Shown one piece after another: positions 14,878 through 23,737 of a stretch of DNA of 64,000 nucleotides. This stretch comes from Candidatus Gastranaerophilales bacterium (lineage in GTDB: Bacteria > Cyanobacteriota > Vampirovibrionia > Gastranaerophilales > Gastranaerophilaceae), in NCBI GenBank assembly GCA_947625495.1, contig CANQOQ010000004.1, forward strand, positions 1 to 64,000, written 5' to 3'. The notes beneath the pieces were generated by a model. That model was not told where the DNA came from and ran no database searches. It saw only the letters and a program-made list of their open reading frames with translations. Each line of letters begins with the position of its first letter. Positions within the stretch are counted from its first letter, which is position 1. The translations under genes and the position numbers were made by a program.

Positions 14878-17004
14878 ATGAAAAAAATATTGTTAATAAT
14901 ATTATGTATTTTACTTTGTAAAAATACCCTCTATGCTGAAACTGTATATGATGATAACTATAAAGAAAACCCGAATTATCTGATGGGAAATAAATTCCTT
15001 CAAAATTCACAATATTCAAGCGCTATAAGTGAGTTTAAAAAAGCAATAAGAACAAATCCCAATGATACTTCATCATTAATAGGTTTATCAAATTCCTACA
15101 GTATGAGAGCAGCCTACTATAACAATACCGCAAAATCAACGGAAAACGCCATTTCAGATTTAAAATCGGCATTATTTTTCTTAAAATATTTTCCCGATAA
15201 TAACTCTAGTTTTGCTTCCGCTCAAACAATACTCGGTATGGAAAAAAATTTAAAAGCACTGGAAGGAATACAAAATAAACCTATCAGTGCTGATGACAGA
15301 GATAACAGTGCTAAAAATGAGAGAATAAAAGGTGAATTTGCAGCCGCTGCTTATGACTATCATCAAATTAATTCAACTCCAAAATATTCTTTTACCGCTA
15401 ATTCGGCACTGGGTGATATTTATAAAATTTTTAACCGTCCCGAAAAAGCTTTAATATTTTATAAAAAATCGCTTGCCGTTAATCCTGACAGCACCGATAC
15501 TCACTTAAAACTTGCCAGAACTTATGAACAAATGAACGATTTTGACTCCTCTCTCAAAGAATATGATTATGCCTTAAAAACATCATCCGAAAGAGAAGAT
15601 ATATTAAATTCATTAGAAAGAATCTGGCAGAAAAAAGTTGATGAATTTCCAAATGATGCTGAAGCTCACGCAAATCTGGGAGTCGTTTTCCAAAAAGAAA
15701 AAAGATATGTTGAAGCCCTTTCTCAATATCAAAAAGCTGAAGCACTTAACCCTTCCAATCTGAATACTAAAATCAATATAGGAACTTTATATCAGGAACA
15801 AAACAAATTTGATCAGGCTATAAACACTTATGATTCAATACTTAAAGTTCAACCTTATAATTCAAAAGTACTAACTTTTAAAGCAGAATGCCTGCAAAAA
15901 TTAAACAGAAACGATGAAGCAATAGGACTATATAAAACTGCGCTTAATTTAGACCCTCAAAATGCGCAGATTAAAGCACAACTTTTTGAACTCTTAAAAA
16001 ATACAATGCCGACGGAACAAGTCCTTGATTTCTTATATAAAAATGTACAAAACAGCCCTATGAATGCAGATTCATATTATGAATTCGCTTATGAACTCCA
16101 TAAGGCTAATAAAATTGATGACGCTATTGTTTACTATCTTGAAACAATTAAATTGAATAAAAATAAAATTGATGCTTATATTAACCTTTCACAAGCCTAC
16201 AGACAAAAGAAAAATTATGAACAGGCTTTCCAAATTATATCAAAAGCTAAAAACATTGCACCTGAAAATAAACAGGTTATTGAACAATATAATTTAATAT
16301 CCAATGAATATTCATCAAACAGATATTCAGCAGCCTCTAATGCTTTTGAAAGCGGAAATTACAATCAGGCTATTGAACAATATAAGCTTATAAATCCGCC
16401 TACGGCTGATTCATTGCTGGGTATTGCCGCCGCTTATCAGGCTCTTGAAAACTACAATGAAGCTATTAACTTCTATAAAAAAGCTTTAAATCTCTCTCCT
16501 CAAAATCCTGATATTCCTTACTATATAGCTTCTTTATACATTAACCTTAATGATACTGTTAGTGCTAAACCTTATATAGAACAAGCTCTTAATAAAAATC
16601 CTAACAATAAACAAGCTAAAGAAATTTTAAACTATATAAATGAAAAAAATACGGAAGAACAACTTAATAACGCTGTTGAATTATATGACAACAAAAAATA
16701 CAATGAAGCTATAACTCTTTTATCCCAAGTAATTACCGCAAATAACAAGAATGCAACGGCATATTATTACAGAGCTTTATGCTATGATGCTTTAAACAAT
16801 TATAAAAAAGCAATTTCAGATTATAAATTAACACTAAAATATGCGCCTGAAATGGTTATAGCATATTATTCGCTTGCCGTTGACTATGATTCCGTCAGTG
16901 ACTTTAATTCCGCTAAAGAAAACTACAACAAATTTATTGAATTAAATTCAGAAGACAGTGAATACTTAGAATATGCGAAACAAAGAGTTAATGAGTTAAA
17001 ATAA
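14878..17004 (+). CDS. Secreted TPR-repeat protein, 708 aa
   Basis: An N-terminal signal peptide ('KKILLIILCILLCKN', cleavage near YAE) is followed by about 15 TPR units with canonical features such as 'AEAHANLGVVFQKEKRYVEA' and 'ATAYYYRALCYDALNNYKKA'. A strong AAGGAG site precedes the ATG. It is probably a periplasmic scaffold. Its stop overlaps the dus start (TAATG), so the two are co-translated, though the link is likely only operonic. Divergent from the 492-aa TPR gene. Confidence 0.88.
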   Translation: MKKILLIILCILLCKNTLYAETVYDDNYKENPNYLMGNKFLQNSQYSSAISEFKKAIRTNPNDTSSLIGLSNSYSMRAAYYNNTAKSTENAISDLKSALFFLKYFPDNNSSFASAQTILGMEKNLKALEGIQNKPISADDRDNSAKNERIKGEFAAAAYDYHQINSTPKYSFTANSALGDIYKIFNRPEKALIFYKKSLAVNPDSTDTHLKLARTYEQMNDFDSSLKEYDYALKTSSEREDILNSLERIWQKKVDEFPNDAEAHANLGVVFQKEKRYVEALSQYQKAEALNPSNLNTKINIGTLYQEQNKFDQAINTYDSILKVQPYNSKVLTFKAECLQKLNRNDEAIGLYKTALNLDPQNAQIKAQLFELLKNTMPTEQVLDFLYKNVQNSPMNADSYYEFAYELHKANKIDDAIVYYLETIKLNKNKIDAYINLSQAYRQKKNYEQAFQIISKAKNIAPENKQVIEQYNLISNEYSSNRYSAASNAFESGNYNQAIEQYKLINPPTADSLLGIAAAYQALENYNEAINFYKKALNLSPQNPDIPYYIASLYINLNDTVSAKPYIEQALNKNPNNKQAKEILNYINEKNTEEQLNNAVELYDNKKYNEAITLLSQVITANNKNATAYYYRALCYDALNNYKKAISDYKLTLKYAPEMVIAYYSLAVDYDSVSDFNSAKENYNKFIELNSEDSEYLEYAKQRVNELK

Positions 17005-17993
17005 TGTCTACAAAACAAGAAATCTGCGAAATTAAAATCGGGAACTTTTCTGTTAACAGCAAAGTTTCTTTGTCGCCGTTAGCAGGTATTACCGATTATG
17101 TAATGAGAAAACTTTTAAGAGAATATTCTAAAACCTGTTTATTAACAACGGAAATGATTAGCTCTGAAGCATTAGTCCAGAAACAGGATACAAACATTTC
17201 ATTTTCTGACAATAAAGAAAGTCCCGTAAGCTTTCAAATAGAGGGACATAAACCCGAGTTAATGGCTAAATCCGCTAAAATTCTTGAAAAAAAAGCTGAT
17301 ATTATTGATATAAATATGGGATGCCCCATTAATAAAATAGTAAAGGGCAATGACGGATGTGCTTTAATGAAAAATCCCGAACTTGCAAAAGATATTGTCA
17401 TTGCGGTTAAAGAAACTGTTAATATACCTGTAACTTGTAAATTTAGGCTTGGCTGGGGATTAGATACAAAAAACTTTATAGAATTTGCCCAAATAATGCA
17501 AAGTGCAGGGGCAAGCGCTGTTACCGTTCATGCAAGAACCCGTTCACAAATGTATTCGGGAAGCGCTGACTGGAAAGAATTATCTAACCTAAAAGGTGAA
17601 ATTGATATACCTTATTTTGCCAACGGTGATATAGACAGTCCTAAAAGTGCTATGAAGTGTATTGAAATATCGGGCGCCGACGGTATTGCCGTTGGAAGAG
17701 CTTCTATGGGTGATTTATCTTTAATATACAGAATTGAAGAATATATAAATACAGGAAAACTTCTTAAGGAACCTGACTTACCTGAAAAAATATCTATGCT
17801 GAAAAAACATCTTGATTCTGAAATAGCTTTCAGGGGCGAAGAAACGGGAATTAAATTCTTCCGCAAATTTTATCCCTGCTACATTAAAAACATAAGAGGC
17901 GGAGCGGAATACAGACACCGTTTGGTTACAGAATTAAATTATAACAATATAATTTCAATCTTAGATGAGATTTTATTAAATGAAAAAAACTGA
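17004..17993 (+). CDS. dus: tRNA-dihydrouridine synthase
   Basis: FMN enzyme that reduces uridines in the tRNA D loop. Conserved segments: 'LSPLAGITDYVMRKL' at the N-terminus, 'DINMGCPINKIVKGNDGCAL' with the catalytic Cys region, 'CKFRLGW', 'VHARTR' and 'GADGIAVGRASMG'. At 329 aa it is full length and closest to the DusB type. It overlaps the next gene by 14 bases. Confidence 0.93.
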   Translation: MSTKQEICEIKIGNFSVNSKVSLSPLAGITDYVMRKLLREYSKTCLLTTEMISSEALVQKQDTNISFSDNKESPVSFQIEGHKPELMAKSAKILEKKADIIDINMGCPINKIVKGNDGCALMKNPELAKDIVIAVKETVNIPVTCKFRLGWGLDTKNFIEFAQIMQSAGASAVTVHARTRSQMYSGSADWKELSNLKGEIDIPYFANGDIDSPKSAMKCIEISGADGIAVGRASMGDLSLIYRIEEYINTGKLLKEPDLPEKISMLKKHLDSEIAFRGEETGIKFFRKFYPCYIKNIRGGAEYRHRLVTELNYNNIISILDEILLNEKN

Positions 17994-18246
17994 TAAAAAA
18001 TATTTTGTTTATATCATCCTAACCGTAAATAATACTCTATACTGCGGGTATACCGATAACGTTGAAAAACGATATAAACAACATCTTGAAGGTAAAGGCG
18101 CAAAATACACAAAAGCAAATAAGCCTTTAAAACTGGTATATTCCAAAGAATTTGGTTCAAAACGGGAAGCTCAAAAAGAAGAATACAGAATAAAACAGCT
18201 TTCAAGAATACAAAAGGAAAAACTTATCGGAATAGTTTCATGTTAA
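17980..18246 (+). CDS. GIY-YIG domain protein (UPF0213/YhbQ-like)
   Basis: An 88-aa single-domain GIY-YIG nuclease-fold protein. The signature appears as 'FVYIILTVNNTLYCGYTDN', followed by 'EKRYKQHLEGKGAKYT' with the catalytic Arg and His. Members such as E. coli YhbQ are small and have been linked to DNA repair or nicking. It overlaps the dus 3' end and is the last gene of that operon. Confidence 0.9.
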   Translation: MKKTDKKYFVYIILTVNNTLYCGYTDNVEKRYKQHLEGKGAKYTKANKPLKLVYSKEFGSKREAQKEEYRIKQLSRIQKEKLIGIVSC

Positions 18247-18286
18247 ATATAGCAATTTTATGCTAATATGTATTTGGAGTGAAGTA

Positions 18287-19282
18287 ATGAAAAAGTATGT
18301 AAAATATGACAATGTTGAATATTTTATGCCATTTTTATACTGTAATGATATATTCATCCCAGTTTTAAAAGAATTACTGAAAGATGAAATAAATCCAATT
18401 AAATATGTATATGGTTGTATTGACTGTGCTTGGCAAGGCGGTAGAGAAAGCTGGTTAAAAATTACCAGCTTAAGTCAAATTGATTATTATTTAAAATGTC
18501 TAAAATCACAAAATCTTATTCCGACTTTTACATTTACAAATATAAATAAAATTGAAGAAAAATTAAATGATGAAACATCAAATAATCTGTTAGATATAGC
18601 ATATAAAAATGATGCTCATTTTATTGTTGCATCAGATGCACTCTATAATCATATTAAGTCAAGATATCCTGAAGCTAAAATGCATTGCAGCGTAATAAAT
18701 CCCATTTGTAAACAAATTGATGATAAAAATTTTGATGAAACAAGATTCTATAATGAAATGCTTGATAAATATGAAATTGTTGTTTTACGACCTGAATATA
18801 CAATAGAAAATATCGACAGGCTTGATAAAATAATCTCTGATATTTCAAGAGTCGAAGTTTTGATTAATCAATATTGCAGATATAACTGCCAATATCACAA
18901 ATTACATTATATTGTCGTAAATGAAGTTAATTATCTCAAATTTAATCCAACTGAAAAGGAAAAATTGGGATATGAAATAGAAAAAATGTCAAATTTATCT
19001 GAAGATATAGATAAGTACTGTCCGCTACGTTTAGATATAGATTATAAAAGTGTTTATATGACCGATGAGCAAGTTGAAAAGCTCGTAAATATCGGTGTCA
19101 AAAAACTAAAACTGCAAGGTCGCCAATATAATTTTGATATGATTTTTTATGAATTATATCAACATTTTTTTAATAAAGAAATTTCAAAAGAAGAAATTCG
19201 TAATAAAGTAGATTTAATATGCGCAAAAATGATTCAGGCAGATAGAAAAAAATCTATAATATTTGCAATGAAAGGAAATTAG
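18287..19282 (+). CDS. Peptidase U32-like protein, 331 aa
   Basis: Looks like a TIM-barrel protein related to the peptidase U32 / collagenase-like group, on weak evidence: alternating beta/alpha pattern, and a cysteine-rich 'NQYCRYNCQYHKLH' motif in the position of the U32 cysteine cluster. It also has 'GCIDCAWQGGRESW' near the N-terminus and 'IGVKKLKLQGRQYN' near the end, which resembles a late barrel strand. The ATG at 18287 has TTGGAG 7 bases upstream and is preferred to the earlier in-frame start at 18260. It abuts queH tail to tail. Function unknown. Confidence 0.55.
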   Translation: MKKYVKYDNVEYFMPFLYCNDIFIPVLKELLKDEINPIKYVYGCIDCAWQGGRESWLKITSLSQIDYYLKCLKSQNLIPTFTFTNINKIEEKLNDETSNNLLDIAYKNDAHFIVASDALYNHIKSRYPEAKMHCSVINPICKQIDDKNFDETRFYNEMLDKYEIVVLRPEYTIENIDRLDKIISDISRVEVLINQYCRYNCQYHKLHYIVVNEVNYLKFNPTEKEKLGYEIEKMSNLSEDIDKYCPLRLDIDYKSVYMTDEQVEKLVNIGVKKLKLQGRQYNFDMIFYELYQHFFNKEISKEEIRNKVDLICAKMIQADRKKSIIFAMKGN

Positions 19283-19819
19283 TTAATCAAACATGCTAAA
19301 TTCACAGCCGCAATAGTTTTGGCGGTAAAAATTTTCTTCTTTTGCTATTTTCATGGTTTTTAAAAATCCGTCCTGCTTTTTAAAATCAATATCAAGAAAT
19401 GTAAGTTCATATTTTTTAGCAAGTTCTTTTGCTATTTCAAAAATAGCTTTTGAGTTTTTATGCGGGCTTACGGTAAGTGTTGTTGTAAAATACTTAAACT
19501 CAAGTTTAAATGCTTTTAATACCGTATATAAAAGTCTGTACTCAAAACATCTTAAACATCTTTTCCCTCCCTCTGGTTCATTCTCGAGTCCTGCTACTGC
19601 ATTATACCAATCAGCTGCATCTTGTTTCTCTACAATTAGTTCAACCTGTTTCTTTTTTGCATATTTTATAAGTTCATTTAATCTTCTGTCAAATTCATCG
19701 GGCGGAAATATATTAGGATTAAAAAAATATAAAACAGGCTCATACCCCATTTCTCGCAGTTTTTCTATGGGATACGCACTGCAAACCGCACAGCAGGCAT
19801 GTAAAAGAACTTTATTCAT
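19283..19819 (-). CDS. queH: Epoxyqueuosine reductase QueH
   Basis: Catalyses the last step of queuosine synthesis in tRNA, reducing epoxyqueuosine; it is the unrelated replacement for QueG. The DUF208 cysteine pattern is complete: 'HACCAVCS' (C9, C10, C13), 'RCLRCFEYRL' and 'YCGCEF'. At 178 aa it has normal length. It overlaps the VKOR fusion gene by 8 bases on the same strand. Confidence 0.93.
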   Translation of the reverse strand: MNKVLLHACCAVCSAYPIEKLREMGYEPVLYFFNPNIFPPDEFDRRLNELIKYAKKKQVELIVEKQDAADWYNAVAGLENEPEGGKRCLRCFEYRLLYTVLKAFKLEFKYFTTTLTVSPHKNSKAIFEIAKELAKKYELTFLDIDFKKQDGFLKTMKIAKEENFYRQNYCGCEFSMFD

Positions 19820-21005
19820 ATTCTTTTTTTAACTTTCCGCCTTGAGATTGTATTATATTTCTAAATTCAAAATAAGAACCAATACCGAGTATTTTTTTCA
19901 TCCCCACGAAAAATGTAGGAGTACCTTCAACACCGTCAGAATCAGCTTTTTGTACAATTTCTTCAATTTCTTTTTTTACTTCATCGCCTCTTGCATCCGA
20001 AGTTAATTTTTTAATATCAAAATCGGCAAGTCTGGCTTTATCAATTATATCCTGTTCAGAGTTTGTATCATCTTCAAACAGAATTATTGCCATTTCCCAA
20101 TATTTGTTTTGTTTGAGTGCAGCATAAGCATATTTTGATTTTAAGCAGGAATTTTTATGACCTTCTCCCGGTAGTGACGGATGACAAGATTTTTCAAACG
20201 GAACATTCAACTGTACAACCTTTACATTCTCCATTTCGGAAACCAATCTGTGCAAATATAAATTAGCCATAAAACATGCCTGACAATTAAAGTCCATATA
20301 TTCTTTGATAACAACAGGAGCGTTTCTGTCGCCTATTTCATTTTTATATACCTGATTATTAAACTCTTTAAAAGAGTTTATAATTTGCATTTTCTTAGCT
20401 ACTTGAGGCATAAGAACATAAGAAACGGAAGTATATGTTAATATGGAGGCTGCAAGCAAAAGCAACAATACAAACCAAAATGCATAGCGTCTGACCTTTA
20501 TTGCTTCAATAAAATCAACAACAGAATTTTTTAATTCAAAAAATACACCATTTCCCCAATTTTTAGCGACCAGAGCTATTACTAAATCTATAAAATACGT
20601 CATAAAACAGAATATACATATTGAATTTATCTTTATAACTGAAATAGCAGCTAATATCATTGAAATTATAAATGAGAACAAAGATAAACAGAATATATAT
20701 GAAGTCTGATTTTTAAAGACTTTTAGAAATCCAAGAAATTTTATATTTTGAAGTTTATCAACAAAATTAAGGAACAATACAAATAAATAAAAACATAGCC
20801 CCCACAGTGCCAAAGGTACACCAAAGAATTGAGAATATGCGGTTTTTGCGACACTGTCACAGTTCATGGTTTCACTTATTGCACAAATACTCGGCGCTGC
20901 CTGCGGATTAAAATTAGCATTATAATAAACTATACACAGCTCAATCGAAAGTGCGATACCTATTAAAGCTAATAATGTTATTGAAATTCGTTTAATTTTA
21001 TTCAT
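19812..21005 (-). CDS. VKOR family protein fused to a thioredoxin-fold domain
   Basis: Disulfide-bond formation enzyme of the cell envelope. The N-terminal 230 residues or so form a vitamin K epoxide reductase domain with several TM helices, the loop cysteines in 'SICAISETMNCDSVAKTA' and the membrane pair 'CIFC'. After a linker comes a DsbA/thioredoxin-like domain with active site 'CQAC' and the cis-Pro context 'GTPTFFVG'. Fusions of VKOR with a thioredoxin fold are typical of Cyanobacteria. Together they would oxidise secreted proteins and pass electrons to a quinone. It lies next to korB (8 bp) without an evident metabolic link. Confidence 0.92.
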   Translation of the reverse strand: MNKIKRISITLLALIGIALSIELCIVYYNANFNPQAAPSICAISETMNCDSVAKTAYSQFFGVPLALWGLCFYLFVLFLNFVDKLQNIKFLGFLKVFKNQTSYIFCLSLFSFIISMILAAISVIKINSICIFCFMTYFIDLVIALVAKNWGNGVFFELKNSVVDFIEAIKVRRYAFWFVLLLLLAASILTYTSVSYVLMPQVAKKMQIINSFKEFNNQVYKNEIGDRNAPVVIKEYMDFNCQACFMANLYLHRLVSEMENVKVVQLNVPFEKSCHPSLPGEGHKNSCLKSKYAYAALKQNKYWEMAIILFEDDTNSEQDIIDKARLADFDIKKLTSDARGDEVKKEIEEIVQKADSDGVEGTPTFFVGMKKILGIGSYFEFRNIIQSQGGKLKKEYE

Positions 21006-21013
21006 ATTAACAC

Positions 21014-21868
21014 CTATTGAAATTGTTTAATTACATCTTTAATTGTTATATTATTACCTGCGATTTCTTTTGCCTTGGAAATTACATCTTCATATCTTTG
21101 TTCATAAGCAGGTCTTTGAACCTTATAAAAAACTCCCGTATAAACTCCGTCAGAAGAAAATGCATATTTCATAGCGTTAACTCTGTCTTGGACATCGTGT
21201 CCGTCGGGAAGATTTCTTACTATTTCTTTTATTTTTTCAAAAGAAGAAACTTTATTGTATTGAACACAAGGTGAAATTATATGGATAAAAGCGAAACCTT
21301 TATGTTCAAGTCCGCCTTTAATAAGCTGTTCAAGCTGTTTTACGTCGCCTGAATAACCTCTTGCGACATAAGATGCATTAAAAGATAGTGCCATTAATAC
21401 AGGATTTAATCTGTCGGCCGTCCAGGCATACGGGTTGCATTTTGTTATTGTACCAATTCTTGAAGTCGGAGAACACTGACCTTTTGTAAGTGCATATATT
21501 TCATTATCAAGCATAATATATGTTATATTAGGATTTTTTCTTCCGGCATGAATAAAATGATTACCTCCGATACTTAATCCGTCGCCGTCACCACCAAGTG
21601 CAATAACATTAATATCAGGTCTAGCTTGCTTTAATCCTATGGCAACAGGGAGCGCACGTCCGTGGATTGAATGAAAACCATACGTTGCCATAAAAAACGG
21701 GAAACGGCTGGAACATCCTATACCTGAAACTATTGCCGTTTCATGTGTTTGATAATTAAGCGATGTCATTGCCTTTCTTAATGCCATAATTACGGCATGA
21801 TTTCCGCACCCGGGACACCACGACGGTTTTACTCTTCCTTTATAATCATTTTCCTGCATTTGTTTCAT
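21014..21868 (-). CDS. korB: 2-oxoacid:ferredoxin oxidoreductase, beta subunit
   Basis: TPP-binding subunit that decarboxylates a 2-oxoacid and reduces ferredoxin. It has the 'WCPGCGNHA' cluster-ligand start and the TPP motif 'GGDGDGLSIGGNH' with 'MLDNEIYALTKGQ'. It is 284 aa, without an extra ferredoxin domain. It follows korA by 11 bp. Substrate (2-oxoglutarate, pyruvate or branched-chain) cannot be fixed from sequence; the alpha/beta architecture with a fused gamma domain is common for KorAB. Confidence 0.93.
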   Translation of the reverse strand: MKQMQENDYKGRVKPSWCPGCGNHAVIMALRKAMTSLNYQTHETAIVSGIGCSSRFPFFMATYGFHSIHGRALPVAIGLKQARPDINVIALGGDGDGLSIGGNHFIHAGRKNPNITYIMLDNEIYALTKGQCSPTSRIGTITKCNPYAWTADRLNPVLMALSFNASYVARGYSGDVKQLEQLIKGGLEHKGFAFIHIISPCVQYNKVSSFEKIKEIVRNLPDGHDVQDRVNAMKYAFSSDGVYTGVFYKVQRPAYEQRYEDVISKAKEIAGNNITIKDVIKQFQ

Positions 21869-21879
21869 TATTTTTTCCT

Positions 21880-23670
21880 TTAAAAATGAGTATGTTTATT
21901 AGTTATAACTTCATTTTTTGATTGTTGTACATTGTATACTTTTTGAATTTCTTCATATATTTCTTCGGGAGTAAAAGGAGTACCGTCATATTTTAAGAAC
22001 TCTAATACTTCCGTACCTCGGTTAATATGTGTACATCTCTCAACGATTGTTGATTTGAATTGCGCATTATAATTAGCTTCAATTACAATAATAACTTCTT
22101 TATTTCTGACAAAATTCTTAATCCAATCCGTAGGAAGAGGATAAAGAGTTCTGGGATAAAGAGCCTGAACGCTTATACCGTTTTCTTTAGCAGTATCAAT
22201 AGCTTCAAAAACTGCTCCTGAAGTTGAGCCCCAGCTTATTATACCAATTGAGGCATTTTCATCACCATAGGTTTTAGCTTTAGAAAATTGACCTGCCGCT
22301 GTTTCAAGTTTTTTAAAACGTTTTTCAGTCATTTTTTTATGAACATCGGGAGCCGGAGTCGGAGCATTTTCTTCAGTATGTTCCAGTCCCGTAACTACAT
22401 GCTCACCATACATATCACCGGGAGAAGTAATAGGTGATATACCGGTTTCGGTATCCTCGTACCTGTTATATATATCCCCTTCTTTTAAATTCGGTTTTAA
22501 TCTGTTTACTATTTTTAAATTATCAAAATCAATCATATCAACGCATTCACGTCTTGGTCCGAGTGAAGCATCAGATAAAATTATAACCGGAACCTGATAT
22601 TGTTCGGCAAAATTAAATGCGTTAATAGTCTGATAAAAGCAATCAGAAACATTCATAGGTGCAAGTACAATTTTGGGGCAATCGCCATGAGTACCGTACA
22701 TCGCCGCAAAAAGGTCGCTTTGCTCTGTCTTTGTTGGAACTCCAGTTGAAGGTCCGCACCTTTGAACATCAGCTATTACTACAGGTATTTCAGCCATTGA
22801 AGCAAGCCCTATTGCTTCCTGCATTAAAGAAAACCCCGGGCCGGATGTTGCAGTCATAGACTTAACTCCGCCGTATGACGCTCCGAGTGCATAATTTATT
22901 GCCGCAATTTCATCTTCACATTGAAGCATTTTTCCGCCGAATTTAGGAAGTTCTTTTGCAAGCCATTCCATAATTTCAGTTGCGGGAGTAATCGGATAGC
23001 CCGAAAAGAATCGGCAGCCCGCTGCTATTGCAGCAAGACCTATTGCTTCATTCCCTGACATTATAAGTTTTGCACCCGTCGACTTTATATTTACTTTATC
23101 GTAATCATCTTTTCTTATCATCTCATTTTGAGCATATTTTATACCCGCATTGAGTGCATTTTTATTTGAATCTATTACTTCTTGTGTCTTTAATTTATAT
23201 CTTAATTCAATGTCTTTTAAAATTTGTTCTTCTAGATGAAGATTTTTTAATATTTCTACAACAACACCGAGTGCGGACATATTTCTTGAGCGCTCCGTTG
23301 CCACATTTTTTGCTATTGTTTTCAAAGGAACGGGATAAGCAACAATATCATTTCTGGTTTCTTTTAGTTCTGAAACCATATCGCTGTCATATATTAATAT
23401 TCCGCCTTTATTAATTTTGCCGATTTCTTCATAAATGGTATCTTCATCAAGACAAACAAGAATATCAGTATTCCCCGTTGCTGTCAATGCCTGATGTTCG
23501 CTTATTCTAAGAGTATAATAGCACTTACCGTCACCTCTTATTTCTGACGGGAATGCCCTATATGTAGTTACATAATAACCTTTTCTGGCTGTAGCATAGC
23601 ATAATATATCGCCTGAACTTATTATTCCCTGCCCTGATGTACCTGTTATTTTTATTATCAAGTCTTTCAT
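21880..23670 (-). CDS. korA: 2-oxoacid:ferredoxin oxidoreductase, fused gamma-alpha subunit
   Basis: Residues 1-190 or so form the gamma domain ('ITGTSGQGIISSGDILCYA', 'AFPSEIRGDGKCYYTLR'); the rest is the alpha subunit with the 'GYPITPATEIMEW' and 'TATSGPGFSLMQEAIGLA' signatures and a C-terminal domain. The 596-aa fused form pairs with the 284-aa KorB to make a heterodimer. In a fermentative cell this gives acyl-CoA plus reduced ferredoxin, which could feed the hydrogenase complex encoded at 9-13 kb. The ATG is at 23668-23670, with AGGAGA upstream. Confidence 0.94.
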   Translation of the reverse strand: MKDLIIKITGTSGQGIISSGDILCYATARKGYYVTTYRAFPSEIRGDGKCYYTLRISEHQALTATGNTDILVCLDEDTIYEEIGKINKGGILIYDSDMVSELKETRNDIVAYPVPLKTIAKNVATERSRNMSALGVVVEILKNLHLEEQILKDIELRYKLKTQEVIDSNKNALNAGIKYAQNEMIRKDDYDKVNIKSTGAKLIMSGNEAIGLAAIAAGCRFFSGYPITPATEIMEWLAKELPKFGGKMLQCEDEIAAINYALGASYGGVKSMTATSGPGFSLMQEAIGLASMAEIPVVIADVQRCGPSTGVPTKTEQSDLFAAMYGTHGDCPKIVLAPMNVSDCFYQTINAFNFAEQYQVPVIILSDASLGPRRECVDMIDFDNLKIVNRLKPNLKEGDIYNRYEDTETGISPITSPGDMYGEHVVTGLEHTEENAPTPAPDVHKKMTEKRFKKLETAAGQFSKAKTYGDENASIGIISWGSTSGAVFEAIDTAKENGISVQALYPRTLYPLPTDWIKNFVRNKEVIIVIEANYNAQFKSTIVERCTHINRGTEVLEFLKYDGTPFTPEEIYEEIQKVYNVQQSKNEVITNKHTHF

Positions 23671-23737
23671 GAATAATTATCTCTCCTGTATTTAATTTTA
23701 TAACTAAAATATCATTTAAGATAATTATTAATTTTTT

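Noticed and set aside
13312-17004. The two divergent TPR genes as a secretion or pilus system.
   Set aside because: Only TPR scaffolds are present; no ATPase, channel or pilin accompanies them.
17980-18246. GIY-YIG gene as a homing endonuclease or mobile element.
   Set aside because: Single-domain UPF0213 proteins are ordinary chromosomal genes, and no intron or element borders are visible.
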